From Ligustrum vulgare (Eukaryota; Streptophyta; Magnoliopsida; Lamiales; Oleaceae), in NCBI GenBank assembly GCA_963555705.1, contig OY743172.1, positions 24,551,446 to 24,615,445 on the forward strand: a stretch of DNA of 64,000 bases. The letters run 5' to 3'. Below the pieces are notes generated by a model. That model did no database searches and had not been told where the DNA came from. It saw only the letters and a program-made list of their open reading frames with translations. Shown here in pieces: positions 25,601 to 36,358 of this stretch. Made by a program: the position numbers and the translations under genes. The stretch's first letter is position 1. Each line of letters starts with the position of its first letter.

Positions 25601-25651
25601 TCCCTCCAAAATGACTCTCTCTCCTCACTTCTACTTTTATATATATAAAGA
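22609..25651 (-). mobile_element. Helitron D with internal 1.3-kb duplication
   Basis: The minus-strand 3' end is hairpin CCGTGCATAGCACGG then GTAGACAACTAG at 22609. The 5' end is TCTTTATATATATAAAAG at 25651, with T following on the plus strand. About 2.6 kb of its 3.04 kb is a tandem duplication (23047-25637). No Rep or helicase sequence is visible, so it is nonautonomous. Paralogous blocks A and B show the uninterrupted target AAA|TCAAG, which supports the 3' boundary. The (AAAGAT)n tract makes the exact 5' boundary ambiguous by multiples of six. Confidence 0.75.
23047..25637. repeat. 1.29-kb tandem duplication
   Basis: Copy 1 is 23047-24342 and copy 2 is 24343-25637, both from TTTATAAATTTGTTTATTTA to CTTCTACTTTT. 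They are almost identical by eye, far closer than other repeats here, so the event is recent. The 83-residue open frames at 24084-24335 and 25377-25628 are the same noncoding stretch seen twice, not genes. Confidence 0.9.
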
Positions 25652-25684
25652 TAAAGATAAAGATAAAGATAAAGATAAAGATTA
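25646..25684. repeat. (AAAGAT)n hexamer repeat
   Basis: About six units at the outer edge of Helitron D, ending about 140 bp before the start codon of the degenerate CPT gene. Confidence 0.85.
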
Positions 25685-25824
25685 ATGAAGCAAGTTCAGT
25701 AATTGGAAATTAATTTATATTTGCAAATATATTAATGGAGTGCCGGAAAAGGGTTATGAAGGGAATTAGAAAATAGGAAGGGGTTAGTGCTTGGTTTCTT
25801 TTCTCTGAGTTTCCGTCTTCCAAA

Positions 25825-27932
25825 ATGGCATCTGCATTGACCTTCCTGGCCGGAATCAATCCCTTGCGCAGCCGAAGTAACAGTTCCGTTACTAAACTCT
25901 CCCTCCAAGCTATGCCTGCTAAGCAAGATTCATTACGATTTCCTCTTGTGGGGAACTGGAACTGGAAGCTCCGGAGTAGCAGTGAAGGGGAGAAGAAAAA
26001 GACATTTTTCTCCGGCAAGCTTTCTCCCATAAAGTCAGTGGCATTGCCTGAAGGTCTGAAGCCAGAGCTTATGCCTAAACATGTTGCTATTATTTTGGAT
26101 GGTAGCCTGAGATGGTTCAAGGAGAGAGGCTTATCGGTGGAACTTAATCATCTGTCCGGTGGACGTGTAATAAAGAAGATAGCATTTCTTTGTGACAAAT
26201 GGGGAATCAAAGTTCTTTCGATATTTGCATTTTCAACAGAGAACTGGGATCGACCAAAAGTAAAGTAATCGATCACTACCGTACATGATCGATGCAGTTA
26301 CCCTACTGCAAATGCAATATATATTTGCATGCAATGCTTGAAAAAGAACATAAATATATATAATTTCTTGACCTTTTTTTATTATTATTATTTTTTATTA
26401 TTGCATCTCCTTGAGTATTCAAATATGCTTCACATTACTCTGGTGTAGGGGGAGGTTGATTTTCTCATGGGCTTATTTGAAGAGTTAGGACAAACATATG
26501 TGGAGGAAATTATGAGGTACTTTTAGAACTCTTACTTTTTTCTGTGTCTGATTTTTTTTTTTTTTTTTTTTTGCACTCTTTTGGTTGAAATGATTTTTTG
26601 TACAAACTATATATTAGGAGATTGGAGTATTTATTAATATTGAAATAAAAAGAAATACAAGTTTAAGAGGGCCATTATACCTGACTGACTTCACTCAACT
26701 AAATGCAATTGAAAAATTCAACAAAATCTTCTAGCTAGACTGAAATGTAAATTTTGTTGAAAGGGTCACAAAAATCTGTGGACTGTGTACCTAATAAATA
26801 TCTTCATCTCGTATATTAATCCAAAAATCAAACATTGGATGGATCTGAATGCACATTGATTTCCCAAAGGACCATGATACAATCACCTCGAGGGTGACCC
26901 CCGAGGTGATCGCACCCTCACATAGAGGGTGTGGGGCCCAATTTTTTGGAGTGGGTCCCGCACCCTCCATGTGAGGGTGCGGTCACCTCGGGGGTGACTC
27001 CCGAGGTGATTCTATCATTTTTGTTTCCCAAAGGTCCCATAAGTAGGGCTAAAATTTTGTACAATATTTTTAGCCTCCCGTTTGATTTTGCTAAAAATCA
27101 AATATTTAGGAGATTTTGATTAAAATTGATGAATTACGTGGTTAAAAATTAAATAAAAAATGTAAATCTCATAAAATTTATAAATGATTGACCAAACAAT
27201 TAAAGGCTAAACCAAACGGATTAACTTTCACTATAAGTTTTTAACTATAAAACCAAACGGAGGCTTATATATTGTACATCTCTCTTTAATATGTTAGTGT
27301 TAATTACCCAAAAAAGAAAATGATTTGAAGATAAATACAAAATAAATGTCTTAATTCATAATCTAAACTCAAAATTATAAATGTTTTATATATATTGTAC
27401 CCATGCACATATATTTCCTTGGAGTACTTTTTGCTTGCAATTAAGTAATTAGTTTGCTTGCATTAATTTCTTTTTTACGTAATTTGGCAGATATAATGTG
27501 CATATATCAGCAATTGGAGACAAATCAAAACTTCCAGAGTCATTGCAGAAACTTATAGCCAAAGCTGAGGAGACAACAAGAAGAAATACTGGACTCCATC
27601 TTCTAATAGCTATAAACTACAGTGGACGATACGACATAATGCAAGCCACTAAAAACATAGCGGCAAAAGTCAAAAATGGCATTTTCCAACTGGAAGATGT
27701 AAATGAAATCCTATTTGAGAAGGAACTGGAAACGAACTGTGTCGAATTTCCTAACCCTGATTTGCTTATACGAACGAGTGGAGAGCAAAGAATCAGCAAT
27801 TTCTACTTGTGGCAGTTGGCCTATACACAAATCTTCTTTTCAGAGAAAAATTCTCCCGACTTTAATGAAGAAGATTTCATAGAGGCTTTGACTTCATTTC
27901 AGAATGGTATGGTGGAAAGTAACACGTACTAA
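25825..27932 (+). CDS. degenerate plastid-type cis-prenyltransferase paralog
   Basis: Three exons joined in frame give 314 residues: 25825-26259, 26449-26516 and 27491-27932, all with GT..AG introns in the same phases as the gene at 40320. The family (UPPS/dehydrodolichyl or neryl diphosphate synthase type) condenses isopentenyl diphosphate in cis. Residues 1 to about 70 look like a plastid transit peptide. Kept: D92 of the first motif, H109, FAFSTENW (135-141), [12 protein letters not shown] (261-272) for diphosphate binding. Changed: the first motif reads LDGSLRW (usual DGNRRW), GH is NH (108-109), the late metal-binding Glu in AYTE is Gln281, and the C-terminal R-x-G motif is gone because a small indel shifts the frame over the last ten or so codons. 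Probably inactive, or repurposed as a partner subunit. The frame is otherwise unbroken. Confidence 0.8.
26876..27016. mobile_element. GC-rich foldback MITE in CPT intron 2
   Basis: Bounded by GATACAATCACC and GGTGATTCTATC (inverted, one mismatch). Inner halves are also inverted (GGGTGACCCCCGAGGTGA and TCACCTCGGGGGTGACTC). It shares TTTTTTGGAGTGGG and ends with the element at 43595-43690. The flanks carry a direct repeat, TTTCCCAAAGG, at about 26860 and 27026. Confidence 0.75.
27073..27264. mobile_element. hAT-type MITE in CPT intron 2
   Basis: 192 bp bounded by GCCTCCCGTTTGATTTTG and, inverted, ACCAAACGGAGGC. Same terminal family as 10169-10339 and 41937-42136. It helps explain why this intron is about three times as long as its counterpart in the 40320 gene. 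Confidence 0.65.
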
Positions 27933-27978
27933 CTAAAGTCATTGCTAACTTTGCTTATATATATTAATTAAAGGACTT

Positions 27979-28203
27979 CTATATATCTTGGGTACCGATT
28001 GGTCCACCACGCTTTGAGCTTGTTTTAGATTCACAGGCTACGAATTGTAATATCGGGACATCAATTCGAGTTGGAACGTCATTCGTATATGAAATATGTG
28101 ATTTTGTTAGTCTCTTTGGGTCGTCTGTAGATGCATGATTGCCTATACTAGTGAATTTAATGCAGCACTTTAGATGAACGATATGAAAGAAATTGTAAAG
28201 CAA
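27979..28203 (-). pseudogene. small copia polyprotein fragment
   Basis: A 74-residue open piece ending SSKRGGPIGTQD resembles the basic RGRPIGSKD hinge that lies between integrase and reverse transcriptase in plant copia polyproteins. No other domain is attached. It belongs to neither of the two copia elements in the window. Confidence 0.4.
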
Positions 28204-28590
28204 ACACGAAGATTTAACAAGGTTCTATAATTTGCCTACATCCACAAGAGATGAGCAGGGGCTACAACATATTTACACTAAACTATATCCTCGTACAAGT
28301 ACTAGGGTTGGAAGGAAAAACTAAAAATTATTCGTCTCAGGTCAACAAACATTAAATAAAGCACATTGGGGCCGATGCCATTGCTCCACTACACTCCAAC
28401 ATTGGCCCACTTTTTAGCATTCATGTGTTCCACTCGATATAAGCTACATATTATAACAATCTCCACCTTGACAAGTATCGCTCATTCAGGAGAAAATAGA
28501 AAATATAACCAGCAAGCTCCACCAAAGACCAATGGGTTTGGGAACTCTCATGCATCGATCTCTAGCACCTGGAAAAATTAATTGAGTCCA
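28204..28590 (-). other. possible old copia 3' end (LTR edge and polypurine tract)
   Basis: On the minus strand, GTCAAGGTGGAGAT (about 28477-28464) is followed by TGTTATAATATG, the arrangement of a polypurine tract and LTR start, and similar to that of copia B at 29200-29186. The rest of the LTR could not be delimited. Copia B inserted into this debris. Confidence 0.35.
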
Positions 28591-29185
28591 TGTTAGGATT
28601 AAAGGCTTAAGATCGCACCACAAAGAACAAGAATAAAGATTTACCACAAAGAAATAGAAAACTTTATTCAAAACTGTAAAAATTATAGAAACAGAATCCA
28701 AACCCAAAAAATCATACAAAACTTCCAAAAAACACAGAACTCGCACAAAGAACCATGAAGAACAACTGAGTTACAGAAAACTCTGCCAAAACTCAAGAAA
28801 AAATGTATACTGATTAACACAAATCAGTATCAATCACAACCACTAAGAGATTACAAGTTAAATCTGTATTTTTCTGGAAGAGTGAAGAAATCACGAAGAT
28901 CTCGTGAGGCGATGACAAATCGCCTTTCAGAGAGAGAGAGAGAGAGTTAGGGTTTGAAGTGAAAGTAAGTGTCTGGAATCTGAATAGCAACCAGAGCGTC
29001 TCCTTCTCCTTTTTATCACAAGTGGACGACCCAGATGAATCTACCAGATCCAATGGCTTAAAATAAGGCGGTGGTGATAAACAGGCTTCAACCCGGTAAT
29101 GCAAGTTAGGCTCAATAACTGGACTGAAGATTGGGCTTAAGAGATTCCGGTCCGTTGCCTTTAAAACAGTTCAATTTCCCAAACA
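28591..29185 (-). repeat. 3' LTR of copia B
   Basis: Starts TGTTAGGATTAAAGG and ends TTTCCCAAACA on the plus strand. Contains a (GA)n stretch at about 28929-28946 that is shorter in the partner LTR. The polypurine tract (minus strand TTGAGGTGGAGAT) abuts it at 29186-29198. Confidence 0.9.
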
Positions 29186-29243
29186 ATCTCCACCTCAATC
29201 GAGCTAGTTTCCAGTACCTGCAAACCAAAAGACTGAAGAAGTA

Positions 29244-32200
29244 TCAAAATTCAATCAAGTTTAAAAGGCTCAAAGCATCTCTGAATTTATTAATAGGTAT
29301 GATCTTAGTTCCTGCATCTGCAGGGTTAATCTGTGTTGGAATTTTAACAAGTTTCACAATGTCTTTATCAATAATGTCTCTAATGAAATGGAATTTAACA
29401 TCAATATGTTTAGACCTATTGTGAAAAACAGGATTTTTACACAGATGTAAAGCACTTAAACTATCAGTACACACTTCAATTTCAGAATCATCAATACAAC
29501 AAATTTCAGATAATAAACTCTTTAACCACATGCATTCCTTAACAGCATCTGTAGCAGCTATATATTCTACCTCAGTGGATGATAAGGCAACCAATTTTTG
29601 TAGTTGGGATTTCCAGCTAACATTGGTAGAATTTAAAGTAAAAAAGTAAGAAGATGTTGATTTCCTGTTATCAATATTTCCAGCAAAGTCAGAATCAACA
29701 AAACCTTTAAGTTTGAAATCATTTTTGGTTTTAGAAAATACTAGACTAAGTCTAGCATAACCTTTCAAATATTTCAGTAAACATTTCATAGCTTCCCAGT
29801 GCAATTCACCAGGATTGCTCATAAACCTGCTTAAAACACTTACTGCAAATGCTATATCAGGTCTGATACAGACCATTAAGTACATGACAGATCCAACTGC
29901 ATTAGAATATGGCACATTTTTCATTCTAAGCACTTCATCATCAGTTTTTGGACAATGTTCAACAGACAATTTAAAATGTGCAGGCTAAGGCAAAGACACA
30001 AATTTGGATTCAGATAAACAAAATCTGTTTAAAACCTTTTCAATGTAATGTTTTTGGTTTAAAAACAGTTTTCCAGATTGTCTATCCCTAAAAATATCCA
30101 TGCCAAGTATCCTTTTAGCATTTCCTATGTCTTTCATCTCAAATTCAGAATGCAGTTTATTTTTAAGAACATTTATATCATGCATATTAGATCCAGCAAT
30201 AAGCATGACATCCACATATAAAAGCAAGTAAATGAAATCAGTTTTACTAAGTTTAAAATAAAAATAGGAATCATATTTACTTTTCTGAAAATTGAGGCTT
30301 TGGATATAAGAGTCAAATCTCTTATACCACTACCTAGGAGCTTGTTTTAGCTCATACAAAGATTTTTTCAACAAACAAACTAAATCAGAATTTCCGCATT
30401 TATCAAAACCTTTGGGTTGATGCATATAAATTGTTTCATCCAAAGAACCATAAAGAAAAGCAGTTTTCACATCCATTTGCTCAAATTCTAAATCAAATTG
30501 TGCAACAAAAGTAAACAGAATTCTGATAGAGGTATATTTAACTACAGGAGAAAATATTTTATTAAAATCAATTCCTTCTTTTTGAGAAAAATCTTTGGCT
30601 ACAAGTCTAGCCTTGTACCTAGGCTTCATGTCCTTAGACTCACTTTCTTTCAGTTTAAAAATTCATTTACAGTCAATTATCCTTTTATTTACAGGTCTAT
30701 TGACTAAAATCCAAGTACCATTTTTCAAAAGTGAGTCCATTTCATCTTGCATAGCTGCAAGCCAAAGTTTGGAATCTTTAGAAGAAACAGCTTCTTCAAA
30801 AGATTGAGGTTCAAACAAAATAGGATCAGAATATGTAAATGCAGACACAAAATCAGGATCCTCAAACCTAGGAGGAGGCCTGATCTCTCTTCTATGTCTA
30901 TCCCTAGCCAATTGATAATTTTCTAAGTTTGTTTCAGCTTTAAGGATATCCACAGGTTGTGGTTCAGTGTCTGCAGGTTCAGGTTCAGGTTCAGCAATGA
31001 CATTTGGAGACTGTGGGGGTTGCTCCACCTGAAACTGAGTATTTGTCAGACCATTTTCATCACCTAAATGTTCTGCACTCAGCTCAGAAGTAATAAAATC
31101 TTTTTCTTTAACATGATCAATCAATTTTTCATTTTTGTAGGGAAAAACATTTTCATTAAAGATCACATACCTACTCAAAATGACCCTGTAACCTCCCTAT
31201 TCCCTGACCCATAACCTATAGCCCTTGACCCCTTCTCCATACCCAAGAAAACACATTTTAAAGATCTGGAGTCAAGTTTAGATTCAGAATGGTGTGAGTA
31301 GGCATCACAACCAAAAACTTTTAATTTTGAAAAATCAGGAAGATAATTATTCCAGATTTGATCAGGAATCTTAAAATCAATAGCACTGCAGGGAGAAAGA
31401 TTTATCAAATAAGAGGCAGTTTTGACTGCTTCACCCCAAAAAAATTTAGGCAAATTGGAATCAAGTAAGAGGCACCTAGTTCTTTCAAGAAGTGTCATAT
31501 TCATCCTTTCAGCAACCCCATTTTGCTGTGAACTGTAGGCAACAGTCCTATGCCTAAGAATACCTAAGGTGCTACAAAAAGAATCAAACTCTTGGTTACA
31601 AAATTCTAAACCATTGTCAGTTCTAATAGTTTTGACTCTTTTTCTTTTCAAATTTTGAACTAAAGTGATCCAGTTTTTGACAAATGCACCCAGGTTTTCC
31701 TAGAAAAGTCATCCAATATAAGAAGAAAATATCTGAAACCTGAAACTGAACTCACAGGAGCTGGACCCCACAAATCAGCATGCAAATATTCAAGCACATC
31801 AGAAAATTTATGAATACCTTTACCAAATGAACTTCTTTTCTGTTTGCCTAACACACATTTTTCACAGAAGTCAAGTTTATGCAACACATCATTACCAAAT
31901 ACACCTTTGGTTTCAAGTAATTTAAGTCCCTTTTGACCTATGTGTCCTAATCTTTTATGCCATAACTCTGTCTTATTCAATTCAGACACAGCATTAAAGG
32001 ACTTAGCATAAACAGGCAAGGCATTCAACATATAGATCCCATTAATTTTGGGAGTACTCATAATCAGGCATTTATTTTTGAAAATACTCAAATAACCATT
32101 TTGCATTCTAATCTCAAAGGATTCAGAATCTAAAACACCAAGAGAAATCAAGTTCATTTTCAAATCAGGAACATATCTGGTTTTATTTAAAGTAAGAGTT

Positions 32201-33387
32201 TTGTTATTATCAACTTGTAACAAAACCTTTCCAATACCTTTCACATCACAAGAAATATTATTGCCAAGTTTCACAGAACCAAAGCAATTATCACTGAAAT
32301 TAACAAACATATCCTTTTTAGGACACATATGAAAGGTGCAGCCAGAATCTAAAATCCATTCATTCTTATTATCTGACTCAGTAGTGACATAAACCACCCC
32401 ATTATTATTATTGTCTTGCACTGCAGCCTCAGTTTGATTACTGATTCCCTGTTCATTTTTCCTTTTAAAACAGTATTTAATATGATGTCCAGGTTGGCCA
32501 TAGTAGAAGCAAATTCTAGGGGGTTTATCTACATTTGCAGTTCCAGCATTGTTGTCCTGTGTTCTAAAATTGTTCTGGTTTCTGAAATTGTTATAATTTC
32601 TAATATTATTATCTTGATTTCTGAAATCAGACTGTCCTCTAAGGTTATTGTCTTTAGACCTATTGAAATTGCCTTTATTTTGAAAGTTTCCCTTTGATGG
32701 CTTAATATTTCAATCCTTATTGTTGCTAGAAATATTTCAATTTTTATTGAAATTAGTTCCAGACTTATTTTGTCTAAAAGAATTCTTCTTCCTAGAGGTT
32801 CTTACCACATTATAGGCTTCCTTAGGATTATTTTTGAATTCTAACTCTTTATTCTTAAGGGATGTATGGACAATTTCAGTGGTCAACTTCTGCCCCCATA
32901 CTCTAAGGCATTCCTCAAATCTTTAAACTTATCCCCCATAGCATTCAGTAAACAAACAACTTTTTGTTCATCAGTAAGTTTTTCATCACAGTTTAACAGA
33001 CTTTGTGTGATCTTAGTAAACCTACTCATATTTTCATCCACATCCTTAGATGAATCAAATTTAAAAGAGAAATATTGTTTCCACATAAAACACTTATCAG
33101 GTAGAGACACAGTATCATAGATTTCTTCCAATCTATCCCATAATTTCATTGTAGTTTTAGTCTTGCCTACTTGTCTAATGACATTATCAGATAAGTGTAA
33201 AAATAAAATACTCCAAGCAGTTTCATCCATTTCAAGTTGTTTGTCCTGAGGGGTATCAAGTGGTCAAGATTTATCAATAGCCTTAGCACATTTCATTTGA
33301 AGTAGTAAAGCTCGCATTTTTTTGGCTCCAGAGGTTGAAATCCCCTTTGCCATTCCATATTTCAACATCTACATTAACAGTAGCCAT
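29244..33387 (-). pseudogene. copia B gag-pol polyprotein pseudogene
   Basis: Reads downward from ATG at 33387-33385. Gag opens with VEIWNGKGDFNLWS, hits stops near 33280, and continues as an open gag block (33230-32883). The zinc knuckle near 32515-32465 reads CFYYGQPGHHIKYC, so its second cysteine is Tyr. The protease WILDSGCTFHM lies at about 32362-32330. The pre-integrase ELWHKRLGH is near 31970, then CEKCVLGKQ and the integrase core (YLHADLWGPA, IRTDNGLEF, SSQQNGVAERMN). The linker is at 31178-30663. Reverse transcriptase ([26 protein letters not shown]) follows, with the catalytic box YVDV at 30219-30208 instead of YVDD. RNase H (VDSDFAGNIDNRKSTS, LSSTEVEY) ends at 29244. At least six breaks; not functional, though most domains remain recognisable. 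Confidence 0.9.
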
Positions 33388-34431
33388 TGAAATAATGACC
33401 AAGATTTGAAAATATTTCAAGTTATGGAGCTTTAGTAGTTCAAAGAACAAGTAATCAGGCAGAAAACAATAATGCAGGTCACAGTCACAAAGTAAGACAA
33501 TGACTCAGAGTCAAGAATCTATATTCAAGAAAGTTCACAATAGTTCAGAACACAGTAATCAGTAAGCAAAGTAATCAAGGTGATCACAATTCAACAAATT
33601 AATTACTCAATCAAGAAATCACACAGAACACTATACTGAAAAAAAAAACTGTCATTCCAGTATATCCCTCAACCTATACTAGATATTCTCACACTCCCTC
33701 AGATTCCCTGATTCTCAATGAAATCTTGGACAAAGGTAAGATAGAGGTCCTAGTTATAGGCTTCAACGGAGAGATTCAGGAGAGAACATGAAATTTGAAA
33801 AACAAATTTACAGTATAAATTGCAGTAATTAAATGATATCACTTGATTTGCAAAATTTAATAAGTTATAGCAGCTTCCACAAAGAATCAGAATCCCATAA
33901 ATTCAGGGCCACAAAGCAATAGTACCAGTATTCACCACGAAGGATCAGCCACTAAGAAATATCACCAGTATCCACCACGAAGAATCAACCACTAAGAAAT
34001 AATGTAGGATCCTTATCAAGAATTCATGATATTATATAAAATAATATTTCGTGCTTCAAGATCCTCCAATAATGTGGACTCAGAAATTAAAGATCCAGAT
34101 ACAAAAATTCAGAAACTCTAATTTTAAAATAGGTTTCAAAAGAACAGAATCCATGAAGTTTTAAAAGATTTTATAAAAAAATCTTCAAAAAATAATTTTT
34201 TAATCTGCAAAATTTAAAACTATTTTCAGAAGCCAAAAGCGATTTACAGTTAGGGTTTGAAAAACAACTTAAGAAAGTAAAAAATTTCTTAAAATTTTAC
34301 TCAGTTCAGAAAACCCTAAAATCGTTTGAAGAAAAGAAGATTTGTTTCCAGAAAACCTAAATCCAACAAAGGAAAAAATCTGGATATACCAGATTTGAGT
34401 CAAATCCACCGATTTTTCAAAGAACCCTAAG

Positions 34432-34443
34432 GCTCTGATACCA
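34432..34443 (-). other. primer-binding site of copia B
   Basis: Minus-strand TGGTATCAGAGC, one base inside the 5' LTR, complementary to initiator tRNA-Met. Twelve bases are preserved. Confidence 0.9.
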
Positions 34444-34444
34444 C

Positions 34445-35036
34445 TGTTGGGATTAAAGGCTCAAGATCGCACCATAAAGAACAAGAATAAAGATTTACCA
34501 CAAAGAAACAGAAAACTTTATTCAAAACTGTAAAAATTATAGAAACAGAATCCAAACCCAAAAAATCATACAAAACTTCCAGAAAACACAGAACTCGCAC
34601 AAAGAACCATGAAGAACAACTGAGTTGCAGAAAACTCTGCCAAAACTCAAGAAAAAATGTATACTGATTAACACAAATCAGTATCAATCACAACTACTAA
34701 GAGATTACAAGTTAAATCTGTATTTTTCTGGAAGAAGAGGGAAGAAATCACGAAGATCAAGTGAGGCGATGAAAAATCGCCTTTCAGAGAAAGAGAGTTA
34801 GGATTTGAAGTGAAAGGAAGCGTCTGGAATCTGAATAGCAACCAGAGCGTCGCCTTCTCCTTTTTATCACAAGTGGACGGCCCAGATGAATCAACCAGAT
34901 CCAATGGCTTAAAATAAGGCGGTGGTGATAAACAAGCTTCAACCCGGTAATGTAAGTTGGGCTCAATGGTTGGACTGAAGATTGGGCTTAAGATATTCCG
35001 GTCCATTGCCTTTAAAACAGATCAATTGCCCAAACA
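34445..35036 (-). repeat. 5' LTR of copia B
   Basis: Starts TGTTGGGATTAAAGG and ends TTGCCCAAACA on the plus strand, followed by the target duplicate GTCCA. Confidence 0.9.
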
Positions 35037-35574
35037 GTCCAAGCAATGCTTGAACTTTTATGTTGCAATTGGCTTAATTTGTCAACATATATCGGTTGTG
35101 TTCTATGAAGTGTGAACTTTCTCAAACAATAATTTAGCTAAAGAAACCCTGTGAAATCTCACATTTATGCTTTTGGTCCTCGCATGATCCTATGAAAAAC
35201 GTTGCAAAATATATATATGGCAACACTAGCCAAAGTAATGCAAAAAATAAAAGGCAACATTTATTTCAAGCTTTTTGCGATAAGTTTTTACTCTACGACA
35301 ACATCGAACTTCGTAACACACAACGAACTCTGCAAAAGGAAATTTCCGTTGTAGTTTGAATCTAAGGCATCCCATACCTCATCTTCCTTATTTACTGTGA
35401 AATATTTTTTATTTTAATAATATAAATTATGTTATATATTTGAGCACGCAATGCGAGTTCTACATTACTATATAATTATCATATGGTCATATTTTCATAC
35501 TTGTATAGTTTATATAGTTTGAAAATTAAATCCCTAACATTAATGATATAAGATTATTACTATACTCCCGCAAT

Positions 35575-35770
35575 CGCGAGTGAGTTGTTTTCTTACAACT
35601 TTCATGTGTGCTTACTTGATTCTTAAGTAAAACATGTAATTGCCACTTCAACAAATGCTTCAAGCATAATTAACGGTCACTGGGGATTGGGGAAGAGTTA
35701 TTACGTCTAAAGCTTCATTATTGACAACAAAATCAAATGATTAAACTACATAATTTTAAGTACAAATCAA

Positions 35771-35840
<70 letters not shown>

Positions 35841-36020
35841 CAAGCAAGTTTAAAATTATTTAAAAGAGCAAATTTAATGCATTTATGATTTGTCATCGAT
35901 CTAATTGACATGTAAGTTTAAAGACTTGTACATACGTGAAATTGATTTTAATGAGCGGACTATTAAGTTTAAAATTAGTCTCTAATAAGTTATATCAACA
36001 ATCAAATACGGCTGCCAGCT
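35575..36020. other. CPT upstream paralogous block A
   Basis: Collinear with block B (38866-39745) and block C (22405-22608). Shared words include GAGTGAGTTGTTTTCTTACA, AGCATAATTAACGGTCAC, TTTTAAGTACAAATCAAG, TTTATGATTTGTCATC, AAAGACTTGT and TTAGTCTCTAATA. It is interrupted by a (GT)n(AT)n microsatellite. No CPT gene follows it; Helitron E and block B do. Confidence 0.65.
35771..35837. repeat. (GT)n(AT)n microsatellite
   Basis: Five GT units then about 28 AT units. It interrupts block A directly after AAATCAA. Confidence 0.95.
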
Positions 36021-36238
36021 AGCTACATAGAAATAGAATTACAAAATATTCATTAAAAAAAAAAGCAATATATAAATGCAGCTTAAGATGTAGAACTAAA
36101 TTATTATTGGCTTCAAAGAGAAAAGCTTAACTATATTATTTGAAACTACTATATTAAATTAAATTCGTTACATCACCCAATTACTAATAATTAGCGAATT
36201 TTGGGTTATTCGTCTTTATTTGTTTCAAAGTGATACTA

Positions 36239-36312
36239 TCTATATATATATTATATATAAAGGGAGAATAGTGGATTAGTGTGAATGCGAAGTGGATTAG
36301 TGTGAATGTATT

Positions 36313-36358
<46 letters not shown>

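Larger units (their letters stand above)
28591..35036 (-). mobile_element. full-length Ty1/copia retrotransposon (copia B)
   Basis: 6446 bp on the minus strand, with LTRs of 595 bp (28591-29185) and 592 bp (34445-35036). Each LTR starts TG and ends CA. GTCCA occurs at 28586-28590 and again at 35037-35041, a perfect 5-bp target duplication. The primer-binding site and polypurine tract are in place. The polyprotein is broken by several stops. LTRs differ by roughly 5% by eye, so it is younger than copia A but not fresh. Tnt1/Tork-like affinity is likely from the order and motifs, but was not tested. Confidence 0.95.

Noticed and set aside
24084..25628. Two near-identical 83-aa open frames on the minus strand
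   Set aside because: They are one noncoding stretch copied by the 1.29-kb tandem duplication; AT-rich wording without a domain.
36300..36355. (TA)n run read as a Helitron 5' end
   Set aside because: The better 5' end is at 36239, where TC follows A and the next 20 bases match Helitron B's start; this run is an internal microsatellite.
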